A DNA stretch of 7,261 nucleotides from an uncultured Lachnospiraceae bacterium. GTDB taxonomy: Bacteria > Bacillota_A > Clostridia > Lachnospirales > Lachnospiraceae. The translations under genes and the position numbers were made by a program. This document shows, one piece after another, positions 1-5,539 of the stretch. The DNA is taken from assembly GCA_910587495.1 (NCBI GenBank), contig CAJUMT010000176.1, positions 1-7,261 of the forward strand, written 5' to 3'. Position 1 is the first letter of the stretch. Each line of letters starts with the position of its first letter. The notes below the pieces were generated by a model that saw only the letters and a program-made list of their open reading frames with translations, was not told the DNA's origin and made no database searches.

Positions 1-47
1 CGGATCAGCGAAAAACTCCTCAATGGAGAACAGGGCCATGCCCTAAC
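1..47. other. Left-edge flank, unassigned
   Basis: This short GC-richer stretch lies outside the first AT-rich element. On the minus strand an ATG at 39 opens 13 codons to the window edge (reading MALFSIEEFFADP), after an in-frame stop at 43-45 and without a convincing ribosome binding site. On the plus strand two frames are also open from the edge, one ending at a TAA at 44-46. The stretch is too short to choose between the start of a downstream minus-strand gene and the end of a plus-strand gene. Confidence 0.2.
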
Positions 48-54
48 AATAAAA

Positions 55-104
55 AAACCTGATATAAGTTGGTGGCTTTTTTCTTCCATACTTATATCAG
101 GTTT
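55..104 (-). terminator. Element 1 left-end hairpin and terminator
   Basis: Arms at 55-68 and 91-104 are perfectly complementary over 14 bases around a 22-base loop. On the minus strand the second arm is followed directly by a run of seven T residues, so it should act as a rho-independent terminator for the toxin gene, which ends 27 bases upstream. The same hairpin recurs at 4256-4306 and 6475-6525. Here the outer stem is AAACC/GGTTT, against AATCC/GGATT in element 2, a compensatory change that supports selection on pairing. Confidence 0.8.
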
Positions 105-130
105 CATAATATCCTGTATTACAAAATTAT

Positions 131-472
131 TTAAAAATAATCTTTCGGAACTCCTGGCTCCTTTTTCAGAATGCTTTCCCAATTAGCTTTATTATATAAA
201 ATTCTAATAATAAATACTGTATCAAACTGTGAAGCATAATAATAAAAAATATTGTAATTATCAAAACGGGTCATTCGCAACCCCATATTCCTCAAAAGTT
301 CATCTCCAACTAATGGATGCTTCTCTGGACAATAACCCAGGCTTTCCGCCGCATCTAATATCCCATTTGTAATTCTTCTGGAAGCTGACGGATTACAGAG
401 ATCAACAAAAATATAATATTCTATATCCTGCAAATCATATTCTGCAGGCTCAGAAAACATAACCTTAGCCAC
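131..472 (-). CDS. RelE/ParE-family toxin of a type II toxin-antitoxin system
   Basis: The product is a small basic protein of 113 residues with the length and pattern of RelE/ParE toxins. It has an N-terminal beta strand followed by an amphipathic helix (AEYDLQDIEYYIF, residues 10-22), a GLRMTRFDNYNIFYYY strand near 64-79, and the closing VFIIRILYNKANW strand near 87-98. Members of this fold cleave ribosome-associated mRNA or poison DNA gyrase; the sequence alone does not say which. I prefer the GTG at 472 because AAGGA lies six bases upstream and because it overlaps the antitoxin stop by eight bases, suggesting translational coupling. An in-frame ATG at 490 gives a 119-residue alternative. 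The gene is much more AT-rich than the neighbouring glycan genes and ends just before the element hairpin. Confidence 0.82.
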   Translation of the reverse strand: MAKVMFSEPAEYDLQDIEYYIFVDLCNPSASRRITNGILDAAESLGYCPEKHPLVGDELLRNMGLRMTRFDNYNIFYYYASQFDTVFIIRILYNKANWESILKKEPGVPKDYF

Positions 473-632
473 GTTCTTTCCTTTTCTCATCTAATCTCTT
501 TCTCACTTGGTCAATTGTACTGACTCTTCCATCCTGCAAAGCCTTATACCCCTCGCCAATTAACCGGTAAAGTTCCAGCTTTGCAGTGTCTGTTGATTCT
601 TCAAAAATTCCCTGTCTCTCCGTTGCTAACAT
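465..632 (-). CDS. Small antitoxin partner of the RelE/ParE-type toxin
   Basis: The product is a 55-residue, highly charged protein. Its middle and end (AKLELYRLIGEGYKALQDGRV, then EVRKRL-like basic helices) resemble the C-terminal toxin-neutralising part of Phd/YefM-type antitoxins. No N-terminal DNA-binding domain of that family is present, and an in-frame stop lies just upstream, so the short form seems real. The start at 632 is chosen because GGGAGG at 640-645 sits seven bases before it; the in-frame ATGs at 638 and 647 overlap or precede this site. It is the first gene of the pair, and its last codons overlap the toxin start, the usual antitoxin-then-toxin order. The family assignment rests mainly on gene context. 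Confidence 0.68.
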   Translation of the reverse strand: MLATERQGIFEESTDTAKLELYRLIGEGYKALQDGRVSTIDQVRKRLDEKRKERG

Positions 633-654
633 ATGCATACCTCCCATCAGCTAT

Positions 655-683
655 ATAATAACATACTCCCCGGTTCACCGCAA
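655..683 (-). promoter_or_regulatory. Probable promoter of the toxin-antitoxin pair
   Basis: On the minus strand TTGCGG (678-683) and TATTAT (655-660) are separated by 17 bases. They place a start site near 648, about 16 bases before the antitoxin start codon. The -35 box is weak. The remaining stretch up to the right end (684-776) shows no gene. Confidence 0.4.
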
Positions 684-776
684 TCATATTCTTGCCTGGG
701 TTTCTGATAGATATAATCACGGAAGGCCAAAAATTTCCATACAGAAAACGAGAAAATGCAGAAACTCTAACATTCC

Positions 777-808
777 TAATATAAGTATGAAATTATCAAG
801 GTGCAGTT
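777..808. repeat. Element 1 right-end repeat
   Basis: TAATATAAGTATGAAATT followed by ATCAAGGTGCAGTT matches the right ends at 5458-5489 and 6900-6931 with a few substitutions. It stops five bases short of the stop codon of the HAD-family gene (813-815), so the element abuts that gene's 3' end. Confidence 0.7.
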
Positions 809-812
809 CTGG

Positions 813-2876
813 TCAAAGTCCCCCAATGCCGCTTCCGACCACATCTTTCAGATCGGTCATCCTGCCGAAAAACGGGTCTTCCACTTTCAGGGAGAGAAAA
901 TCCTGGTCTTTGATCTGTATTTTATTTATCAGCGATAAAAATAACTCCCCCAGCTTTTTGTTGCTCTCTCTTGCTCCTCCTGGAAGCATCCGCAGATACT
1001 CTTCAAAATATGTAACGATCCCGTCCTGCGCTCTTTTAAGGCACTGCATATCCTTTTCGTTCCTTGTCTCAGCCGCAAATACAGGATTTCCCTCCCCGTC
1101 AAATTCCTCTGTCTGCGGATAGGGGGAGGTCAGTATGGTTTCGAGGATATAATAGTTATCAAATATCATACCTGTGTTTTTCTCTTCGTCCAGATAGAAC
1201 GGCTGGATATCCAGTCCTTTATCCGCCATAAACTCCGGTTCAAGCTGTAAAAAATAGAAACCTTTTATATGCTGGGGGAACAGCCTTTGCAGGTACATCT
1301 GCGCGGTTCCTTTGGCGACAAAATCAAATAATGCCGTATCCTCTTCCCGCATACCGAGCTTTTTTATATATTTTTTGTAATTGCCGCGCTGCCGGTCGGC
1401 TTTTGCAAGTATTTCTTTGTTCCGCTCTGTCTTTTTCAGGCTGTCGGCGGCAATGCCAAAGCGTGTTTTTAAGGATTCCTCCGCCGCGCCGGAATACTTC
1501 ATGCTGTCCACATATTCTATGTCCTGTTCGTTTTCCACGCCTGCGCGTATCGCAGCCGTCCGCGAGGCAAGGAAATATACCGCTTTTGTCCCGGGCGATA
1601 TTTTTCTGAATAACCTGCCGATCAGATATCCGTCCCGGGCGCAGAACAGGATTTGTTTAAAATTCTGAAGGTCTGTCTCCTGCTGCATCCACAAGACAAA
1701 ATCGGTAATCACGGGCGCACAGAACAGATATCCAATCTGAAACGCATCGGATACAGACAGCCTGCGACCTTCCTCCTCAAACCAGAAGGGGCTGTTAAAA
1801 AGCTCCGCGATCAACATCCCTGCCTTCAGCCGGTCCGCCAGCGTTGTTATCCCGCTTTCCGTTCCGAGTCCGCCGCAGGCGTCAAACAGGTCTTCCCCGC
1901 TGAAAATCCGGTATGTATCAATGCCTTCTGCCGAAGCCTTCTCTATATCCGAAACCTCGTCATCTCCTATATGCAGGATTTTCTTATTTTTGTACGTTTC
2001 TTTCAGCGCCTTAAATAATCCCTGGGTTTTGGAAACGCCGTATTCGCAGGAAACCAGTATGTTATCACAGCCTGTCAGGCCAAACCTGCCAAGAACCGTC
2101 TTTATCTGTTCTAAGGAATAATAGCTGTCTGTCGTGACCACGACCTGTTTTCCGGCGGCAGCCGCTTTATGAAAGACGTCCTGCATATGTTTCCTTGCCG
2201 TCATGACAGAGAGGTCAATTTCCCACTCCATCGACGCCAGCTCGGGCGCTGTGATAAAATTGCCGCCTGTTTTCTTTAATACATATTCGTAAAGTTCGGC
2301 AAGCTTCGGCGCTTTATCCCTGGAAAGCTCCTTCTCTGCCTCCAGACGAATTTTCGCAAAATCAGGGATATACACCCCGCTCTCTTGCAGCCTTAGATCT
2401 ATAAGCGCAAAAACATCTGTATAGGAACGTACCTTCCTTGTGACCAACGTATCAAACAGGTCAAAACTCACGGCATCCGCCCGTTCTATCTTTTCAAGCA
2501 ATTCCTGTAATGTCTTTCCGTCCAACTGCTTAAAGTCATAAGAAACGGCTCTGTCTTTCAGAAGGTCACGACCCCTTACGTCATAAAGCGCGATATCATT
2601 TTCCCGACAGAACGCCCCAATCCGCCGGGCGATCACCTTGCAGGAACCGGGACGCGCCACGGCGATCATGAGCCGCACGCCCTTTGAAAGCGTTTCTTTA
2701 AGCGGGATGACAGGATATCCGTAAAGTTCCCCGTCTTCCCGGAAACCGTCCAGCAAGCCGACCACCGATATGGATCTGCCAAATTCGGACAGGAACCGTT
2801 TCGTCTCGGTGCCCAGGCCATAGAGCGCGATTCTTTGCCCCCGATATTCTGTTAATAATTCTCTTATGTCACTCAT
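813..2876 (-). CDS. HAD-superfamily hydrolase-like protein of a polysaccharide locus
   Basis: The product has 687 residues. Residues 1 to about 105 form a Rossmann-like module (ALYGLGTETKRFL, residues 17-29) resembling the N-terminal module of the neighbouring glycosyltransferase. A HAD hydrolase core follows, with motif I SFDLFDTL (D139 and D142), motif II VVTTDS (248-251), a motif III lysine (K283) and motif IV HIGDDEVSD (302-310). The C-terminal 340 residues carry no domain I recognise but are typical of large HAD-like proteins (COG5610 type) found in capsule and glycan clusters. A phosphatase role on a phosphorylated sugar or carrier is inference; the catalytic residues are present. The ATG at 2876 is preferred over 2915 because GGGAG lies eight bases upstream, and it overlaps the preceding gene by eight bases (ATGAGTGA), indicating coupling in one operon. 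The cytoplasm is likely, as no signal or membrane segment is seen. Confidence 0.82.
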   Translation of the reverse strand: MSDIRELLTEYRGQRIALYGLGTETKRFLSEFGRSISVVGLLDGFREDGELYGYPVIPLKETLSKGVRLMIAVARPGSCKVIARRIGAFCRENDIALYDVRGRDLLKDRAVSYDFKQLDGKTLQELLEKIERADAVSFDLFDTLVTRKVRSYTDVFALIDLRLQESGVYIPDFAKIRLEAEKELSRDKAPKLAELYEYVLKKTGGNFITAPELASMEWEIDLSVMTARKHMQDVFHKAAAAGKQVVVTTDSYYSLEQIKTVLGRFGLTGCDNILVSCEYGVSKTQGLFKALKETYKNKKILHIGDDEVSDIEKASAEGIDTYRIFSGEDLFDACGGLGTESGITTLADRLKAGMLIAELFNSPFWFEEEGRRLSVSDAFQIGYLFCAPVITDFVLWMQQETDLQNFKQILFCARDGYLIGRLFRKISPGTKAVYFLASRTAAIRAGVENEQDIEYVDSMKYSGAAEESLKTRFGIAADSLKKTERNKEILAKADRQRGNYKKYIKKLGMREEDTALFDFVAKGTAQMYLQRLFPQHIKGFYFLQLEPEFMADKGLDIQPFYLDEEKNTGMIFDNYYILETILTSPYPQTEEFDGEGNPVFAAETRNEKDMQCLKRAQDGIVTYFEEYLRMLPGGARESNKKLGELFLSLINKIQIKDQDFLSLKVEDPFFGRMTDLKDVVGSGIGGL

Positions 2877-3432
2877 TTGTCCGTCTCCCGGGCGTTCCCG
2901 CCATTTCGTGTACATAGGCTAATAAATTTTTCTCAAAGGCTTTTACGGAAAATATATGTTCATATACTTTGTATGCCTCGTTTCCCATTTTCTTTATCGC
3001 GGCCCTGTGGTTGATGCACCAGAGGATTTTCTCCTGCAGCCCATATGTATCCCCGCTTTTGAAAACCATCCCGTCAACACCGTCTGTAATATAGGCCGCC
3101 GTCCCCGCCGCATCCGATACAAGGCAGGGGACGCGGTGCATCATGGCCTCCGCGCATACCGTCGGCATAGGGTCTTCGCGGGAGGGGCAGATCAGCACAT
3201 CCGTAGCTTCCAATATCTGATGGATCTTCTGCCGGCTGACCGTGCCGGTCATCCTGATCCAGGGCTTTTCCGGCATCTGTTCCCGCAGCTTTTGCGCCAA
3301 AACGGAACTGTCCTGCCCGACCAACAGAAATTCATGTTCCGCCAGTATTTCTGTCCGGATTCCCTCAAGAGCATCTATCAAAATATCCTGCCCTTTGCGC
3401 CATTCAATATATCCGATCGTAGTAAACCGCAT
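2869..3432 (-). CDS. Glycosyltransferase family 4, C-terminal half (split gene)
   Basis: This 187-residue product is the C-terminal nucleotide-sugar-binding domain of a GT-B, GT4-type glycosyltransferase. It shows the GYIEWRKGQD loop (residues 7-16), the LLVGQD strand (36-41), and SREDPMPTVCAEAM (84-97), a D-x7-E form of the sugar-nucleotide motif, then the VPCLVSD and GVDGMVF segments. It lacks the acceptor domain, which is encoded just upstream in another frame (3434-4225); together they give one normal-length enzyme. The ATG at 3432 follows the upstream stop codon by one base and has GAGGG eight bases before it, so reinitiation could make a separate chain. The open frame itself extends back to an ATG at 3456 that lacks a good binding site. 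Whether this is a broken gene or a working two-chain enzyme is undecided; broken is likelier. Confidence 0.75.
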   Translation of the reverse strand: MRFTTIGYIEWRKGQDILIDALEGIRTEILAEHEFLLVGQDSSVLAQKLREQMPEKPWIRMTGTVSRQKIHQILEATDVLICPSREDPMPTVCAEAMMHRVPCLVSDAAGTAAYITDGVDGMVFKSGDTYGLQEKILWCINHRAAIKKMGNEAYKVYEHIFSVKAFEKNLLAYVHEMAGTPGRRTNE

Positions 3433-3433
3433 C

Positions 3434-4225
3434 TTATATTCCCTCTGAAACTCCATAAATCAAATCTTCAATCACAGCATCCGGGCGGTACCGGACAAAC
3501 GCCTTTCCCGGGACAGGCCCGACCGACACATACTTAAGGTTCCGACCGCTGATCTTCTCAAGCTTTTCCTCCCTGATACCCTCGTAAAAAAAGGCAGAGT
3601 CATGCAGCCACCAGATCACCGGGATGTCCGTATTACGGTCGGAAAGAAATGTATGATAGTTGACCGTATTGCAGAAAAGAAGGTCATATTTCTCCGTCCA
3701 GGGCAGTTCCCGCATTGTATATATCTGAAGCCGCCTGTCTATCATAAGCGGAATCCGCCTGTGCTCCAGTTTTTCCCTTAACGGCCCGTCCAGCATGGAA
3801 GCGAACGTGACGTCATATCCATTTCTCTGCAATACCAGGGCCGCATGGTACAGCGCCAGCGCCGGACCGCCCAGCGAAAGGTCATGGGACAGAAGCAGAA
3901 TACTTGTATCTTTTTGCTTCCCTGCCCCGAAAAGCTCATGCAGATCATAAAAATGATATATTTTGTCCGGCTCTACACCCAGACTGATCAACTGCCTCTT
4001 CATCTCCGTCACATAGAAGCTCAGGATTACTACCGCATCAAAACAAAGCTCCCTCACCTTCTCCGGCGCAAGCACCGGAGAGCCGTCCAGCATCGTTCCC
4101 TGTTTCTTCTTATCGTTATCCAGAATAGCCACGACCTTCTGATCGCTGAACCAATGGCGGAATCTCTGGTAATAATCCCCTGTCCCAAATAGGACGTAGG
4201 CGGTTTCCTTTTTATCATGTCGCAT
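3434..4225 (-). CDS. Glycosyltransferase N-terminal half with Rossmann-like module (split gene)
   Basis: The product has 263 residues. Residues 8 to about 98 form a Rossmann-like module (YVLFGTGDYYQRF, then VVAILDND and a DAVVILS strand) similar to the N-terminus of the HAD-like protein downstream. Residues 107-263 are the acceptor-side domain of a GT-B glycosyltransferase, with ILLLSHDLSLGGPALAL (109-125), the LFCNTVNYHTFL strand and PVIWWLHDS (202-210). The chain stops at about the domain boundary where the nucleotide-sugar domain should follow, and that domain is found in the +1 frame. Removing one G from the GGG at 3441-3443 would fuse the frames (VSEEYKMRF). The ATG at 4225 has GAGGTGATC a few bases upstream. 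No promoter is visible before it: the element 2 hairpin ends about 25 bases upstream. It starts the glycosyltransferase-HAD operon. Confidence 0.77.
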   Translation of the reverse strand: MRHDKKETAYVLFGTGDYYQRFRHWFSDQKVVAILDNDKKKQGTMLDGSPVLAPEKVRELCFDAVVILSFYVTEMKRQLISLGVEPDKIYHFYDLHELFGAGKQKDTSILLLSHDLSLGGPALALYHAALVLQRNGYDVTFASMLDGPLREKLEHRRIPLMIDRRLQIYTMRELPWTEKYDLLFCNTVNYHTFLSDRNTDIPVIWWLHDSAFFYEGIREEKLEKISGRNLKYVSVGPVPGKAFVRYRPDAVIEDLIYGVSEGI

Positions 4226-4255
4226 GCAAGATCACCTCATTCTTCCCAAATAAAA

Positions 4256-4306
4256 AATCCTGATATAAGCTTTCAGACCTTTGTCTTTCATACTTATATC
4301 AGGATT
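4256..4306 (-). terminator. Element 2 left-end hairpin and terminator
   Basis: Arms AATCCTGATATAAG (4256-4269) and CTTATATCAGGATT (4293-4306) pair perfectly around a 23-base loop. On the minus strand the T-run at 4252-4257 follows the stem, so it should terminate rpn transcripts. It lies 31 bases before the glycosyltransferase start codon, so it may also block read-through into that operon. Confidence 0.8.
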
Positions 4307-4330
4307 CTTTATTTATTGATTTTTCGTTTT

Positions 4331-4561
4331 TTATTCTTCTACGGCATATTTTTCATAATACTCCCCGGCTTCTTCTTCATCCAGTTCAAAACGCTTCTGC
4401 AGCTTTACAAGAATTCTTGCCTTTGGGATCTTTTCCTCAAGGTTGTCCAGAATCAAAGCCTGTATCCCTTTCTGCACCCCTTCCTCTCTGCCTTCCTCTC
4501 TACCTTCTTTCCTTCCGACTTTTACACCATCTTCAAATACACACTGTCCCAGCCCTTTCAC
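4331..4561 (-). CDS. Possible internal C-terminal product of the rpn gene
   Basis: Within rpn a GTG at 4561, in frame (Val267), is preceded by a perfect AAGGAGG at 4570-4576 with eight-base spacing. Translation from it would give a 76-residue protein comprising the GREEGREEG repeat and the helical tail without the nuclease domain. E. coli rpn genes have been reported to encode such internal C-terminal proteins that inhibit the full-length nuclease. The binding site also encodes the ordinary residues Lys-Glu-Ala, so it could be a by-product of codon choice. Confidence 0.33.
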   Translation of the reverse strand: MKGLGQCVFEDGVKVGRKEGREEGREEGVQKGIQALILDNLEEKIPKARILVKLQKRFELDEEEAGEYYEKYAVEE

Positions 4562-5359
4562 ATTCGACGCCTCCTTCCACAGCTCTTCATTGTTGGAAAA
4601 ATCAATAAACTCCCCCGCTTTCTCCAGAAAGTCAGCCTTATGGGGATACATCATCAGGTTCAGAAAACGCAGAAGATCATAATATGCATCTTCTTTATCC
4701 CCATTATACACGATGCTGCCCAGTTTGATAACTACCAATGTCATCAAATCATAGTTTTCTTTCGCTATCCTGTAAGTACTGCTGTCCTTTGTGTTGCTCA
4801 CTTCATATACCGCGACGCTGTACCTGAATTTCTTCGGTATATCATCCCGGCAAATCCATATACTGTAACATTTCTCCAGCCGGTTATAGTCTGTCGTGTC
4901 CGTGACCAGCGTCAGCTGGGAAGACAACTGCCGCGCCAGATAATACATCCCCCTTTTTTCTATGGGATAACCCGGCTGATAGCTCTTCTGGGACTCCACA
5001 TCCATGTGGAGGCTTACCAGTACATCTTTCGTGGAGAGCGTCGGGTTTTTCGCCCGGAACGCAAGGTCGAAACCGGAAGTCTTCTCATTCAACTGTACAT
5101 ACTCCGTCCGATCCCCTTTGATTGTAGTATTCGTCCTGTCGGGAGACACTTCTTTTTCATCCGTAATCGAATCCGCTTCGATAAAATCCATAATCTCCCT
5201 GCGGCTGTATCCTTTGTATTCGGCAACTACTTCCCCGAGTATGACGGCCAGGACTCCCTTATTACGCAAAAGTATCTTGCTCTCAGCGTCCAGCCCGTCC
5301 ATGTCTTCTGTAAGCTGCATGGCGCTTAATACCTCCATGCTCCCAGTGACTTGATCCAT
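4331..5359 (-). CDS. Rpn family recombination-promoting nuclease / PD-(D/E)XK nuclease family transposase
   Basis: The product has 342 residues. The N-terminal half is a PD-(D/E)XK-type nuclease domain: D98 in GFDLAF, then the core strand HMDVESQK (119-125 region) with E122 and Q124, followed by the family signature PGYPIEKRGMYYLARQLSSQ (129-148). A KCYSIWIC strand near 163-170 and a helical part follow. The tail has a GRKEGREEGREEG repeat (282-294) and a charged helical C-terminus. Rpn proteins of E. coli are DNA endonucleases that stimulate RecA-independent recombination; this role is transferred by family, not shown. The ATG at 5359 has AAGGAGG six bases upstream and a consensus promoter. 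Catalytic residues look intact and there is no frameshift, so the gene is probably functional. A degraded relative lies at 6550-6856. Confidence 0.87.
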   Translation of the reverse strand: MDQVTGSMEVLSAMQLTEDMDGLDAESKILLRNKGVLAVILGEVVAEYKGYSRREIMDFIEADSITDEKEVSPDRTNTTIKGDRTEYVQLNEKTSGFDLAFRAKNPTLSTKDVLVSLHMDVESQKSYQPGYPIEKRGMYYLARQLSSQLTLVTDTTDYNRLEKCYSIWICRDDIPKKFRYSVAVYEVSNTKDSSTYRIAKENYDLMTLVVIKLGSIVYNGDKEDAYYDLLRFLNLMMYPHKADFLEKAGEFIDFSNNEELWKEASNVKGLGQCVFEDGVKVGRKEGREEGREEGVQKGIQALILDNLEEKIPKARILVKLQKRFELDEEEAGEYYEKYAVEE

Positions 5360-5375
5360 ACATCTCCTCCTTTAT

Positions 5376-5395
5376 AATAGAACTTATGTTCTATT
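5376..5395. promoter_or_regulatory. LexA-like operator over the rpn start site
   Basis: This is a 20-bp palindrome with 8-base arms AATAGAAC and GTTCTATT around ATAA. Its core GAAC-N4-GTTC (5380-5391) is the pattern of Gram-positive LexA (SOS) boxes. It begins four bases after the -10 box, so a bound repressor would block transcription start. The regulator is inferred from the motif only. Confidence 0.6.
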
Positions 5396-5398
5396 TTT

Positions 5399-5427
5399 AT
5401 TATAGTATGGAAATGTATGCTTGTCAA
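5399..5427 (-). promoter_or_regulatory. Consensus sigma-A promoter of rpn
   Basis: TTGACA (5422-5427) and TATAAT (5399-5404) both match consensus exactly and are 17 bases apart. The expected start lies near 5392, inside the palindromic operator, and 33 bases before the start codon. A promoter this strong with an overlapping operator suggests tight repression. Confidence 0.85.
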
Positions 5428-5430
5428 TAT

Positions 5431-5490
5431 AAAACTCACAGTTTTGGAACAAATGTTTGATATAAGTATGAAATTGTCAATGTACAGTTA
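5431..5490. repeat. Element 2 right end with palindrome and inverted repeat
   Basis: From the outside it holds the inverted repeat TGATATAAGTATGAAA (5458-5473) plus its continuation to 5490, a GAAC-N4-GTTT box (5447-5458) and a perfect palindrome with 6-base arms, AAAACTCACAGTTTT (5431-5445). The same 60 bases recur at 6873-6932 with a single difference. Confidence 0.8.
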
Positions 5491-5504
5491 GAAATTTTAT
5501 CAAT

Positions 5505-5521
5505 AAAAAGGCAAAGCCCCT
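5505..5521 (-). terminator. Weak terminator after the secreted-protein gene
   Basis: On the minus strand AGGGGC-TTT-GCCTTT can form a short six-pair stem, with two G-U pairs, followed by a T-run. It lies about 20 bases after the stop codon of the secreted-protein gene and just outside the right end of element 2. The stem is short, so the call is tentative. Confidence 0.4.
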
Positions 5522-5539
5522 ATGTCCTAAACTTCATCT

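Larger units (their letters stand above)
48..808 (-). mobile_element. Element 1: hairpin-ended unit carrying a toxin-antitoxin pair
   Basis: This AT-rich block sits between the unassigned left flank and the stop codon of the HAD-family gene. Its left end is the hairpin at 55-104. Its right end is the repeat at 777-808, which shares the TATAAGTATGAAATT core with the right ends of the two other elements in the window. The left hairpin contains TTCCATACTTATATCA (84-99), an inverted near-copy of the right repeat. Cargo is a RelE/ParE-type toxin and its antitoxin, oriented like the Rpn cargo of the other elements. Its right end is the most diverged of the three. No transposase and no clear target duplication is visible. 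Boundaries are estimated from where similarity among the three copies stops; mobility is inference. Confidence 0.55.
4249..5490 (-). mobile_element. Element 2: hairpin-ended unit carrying an intact Rpn nuclease
   Basis: The unit is bounded by the left hairpin (4256-4306) and the right-end repeat (5458-5490). The left hairpin contains TTTCATACTTATATCA (4286-4301), and the right end starts with its exact inverted copy (5458-5473). It carries one gene with its own promoter, operator and terminator. The third element (6468-6932) is an internally deleted relative of the same unit, which fixes the boundaries well on both sides. The right limit could run eight bases further, since AAATTTT is also shared. 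It lies between the secreted-protein gene and the split glycosyltransferase. Mobility is inferred from the repeated ends; the Rpn family is often labelled putative transposase, but that role is not demonstrated here. Confidence 0.65.

Noticed and set aside
586..1122. Plus-strand frames opposite the antitoxin, HAD-like gene, glycosyltransferase and secreted-protein genes
   Set aside because: These are antisense shadows with unlikely composition (rich in Ser, Cys, Arg and Pro) and no upstream binding sites.
3434..3456. Programmed ribosomal frameshift in the glycosyltransferase
   Set aside because: A +1 shift would be needed, and no known slippery site, stimulatory hairpin or spaced binding site is evident; a one-base insertion explains it more simply.
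4217..5329. Long plus-strand open frame of 370 codons
   Set aside because: It lies opposite the well-supported rpn gene, has no sensible domain content or binding site, and runs through the element hairpin.
5458..5480. TTGACA in the right-end repeat (minus strand) as a second promoter
   Set aside because: No acceptable -10 box lies 16-18 bases downstream (AAACAT at best), while a perfect promoter occurs closer to rpn.
4248..5508. AATAAAAA on both sides of element 2 as a target duplication
   Set aside because: The left copy is the conserved T-run of the terminator present in all three elements, so the match is expected without any duplication.
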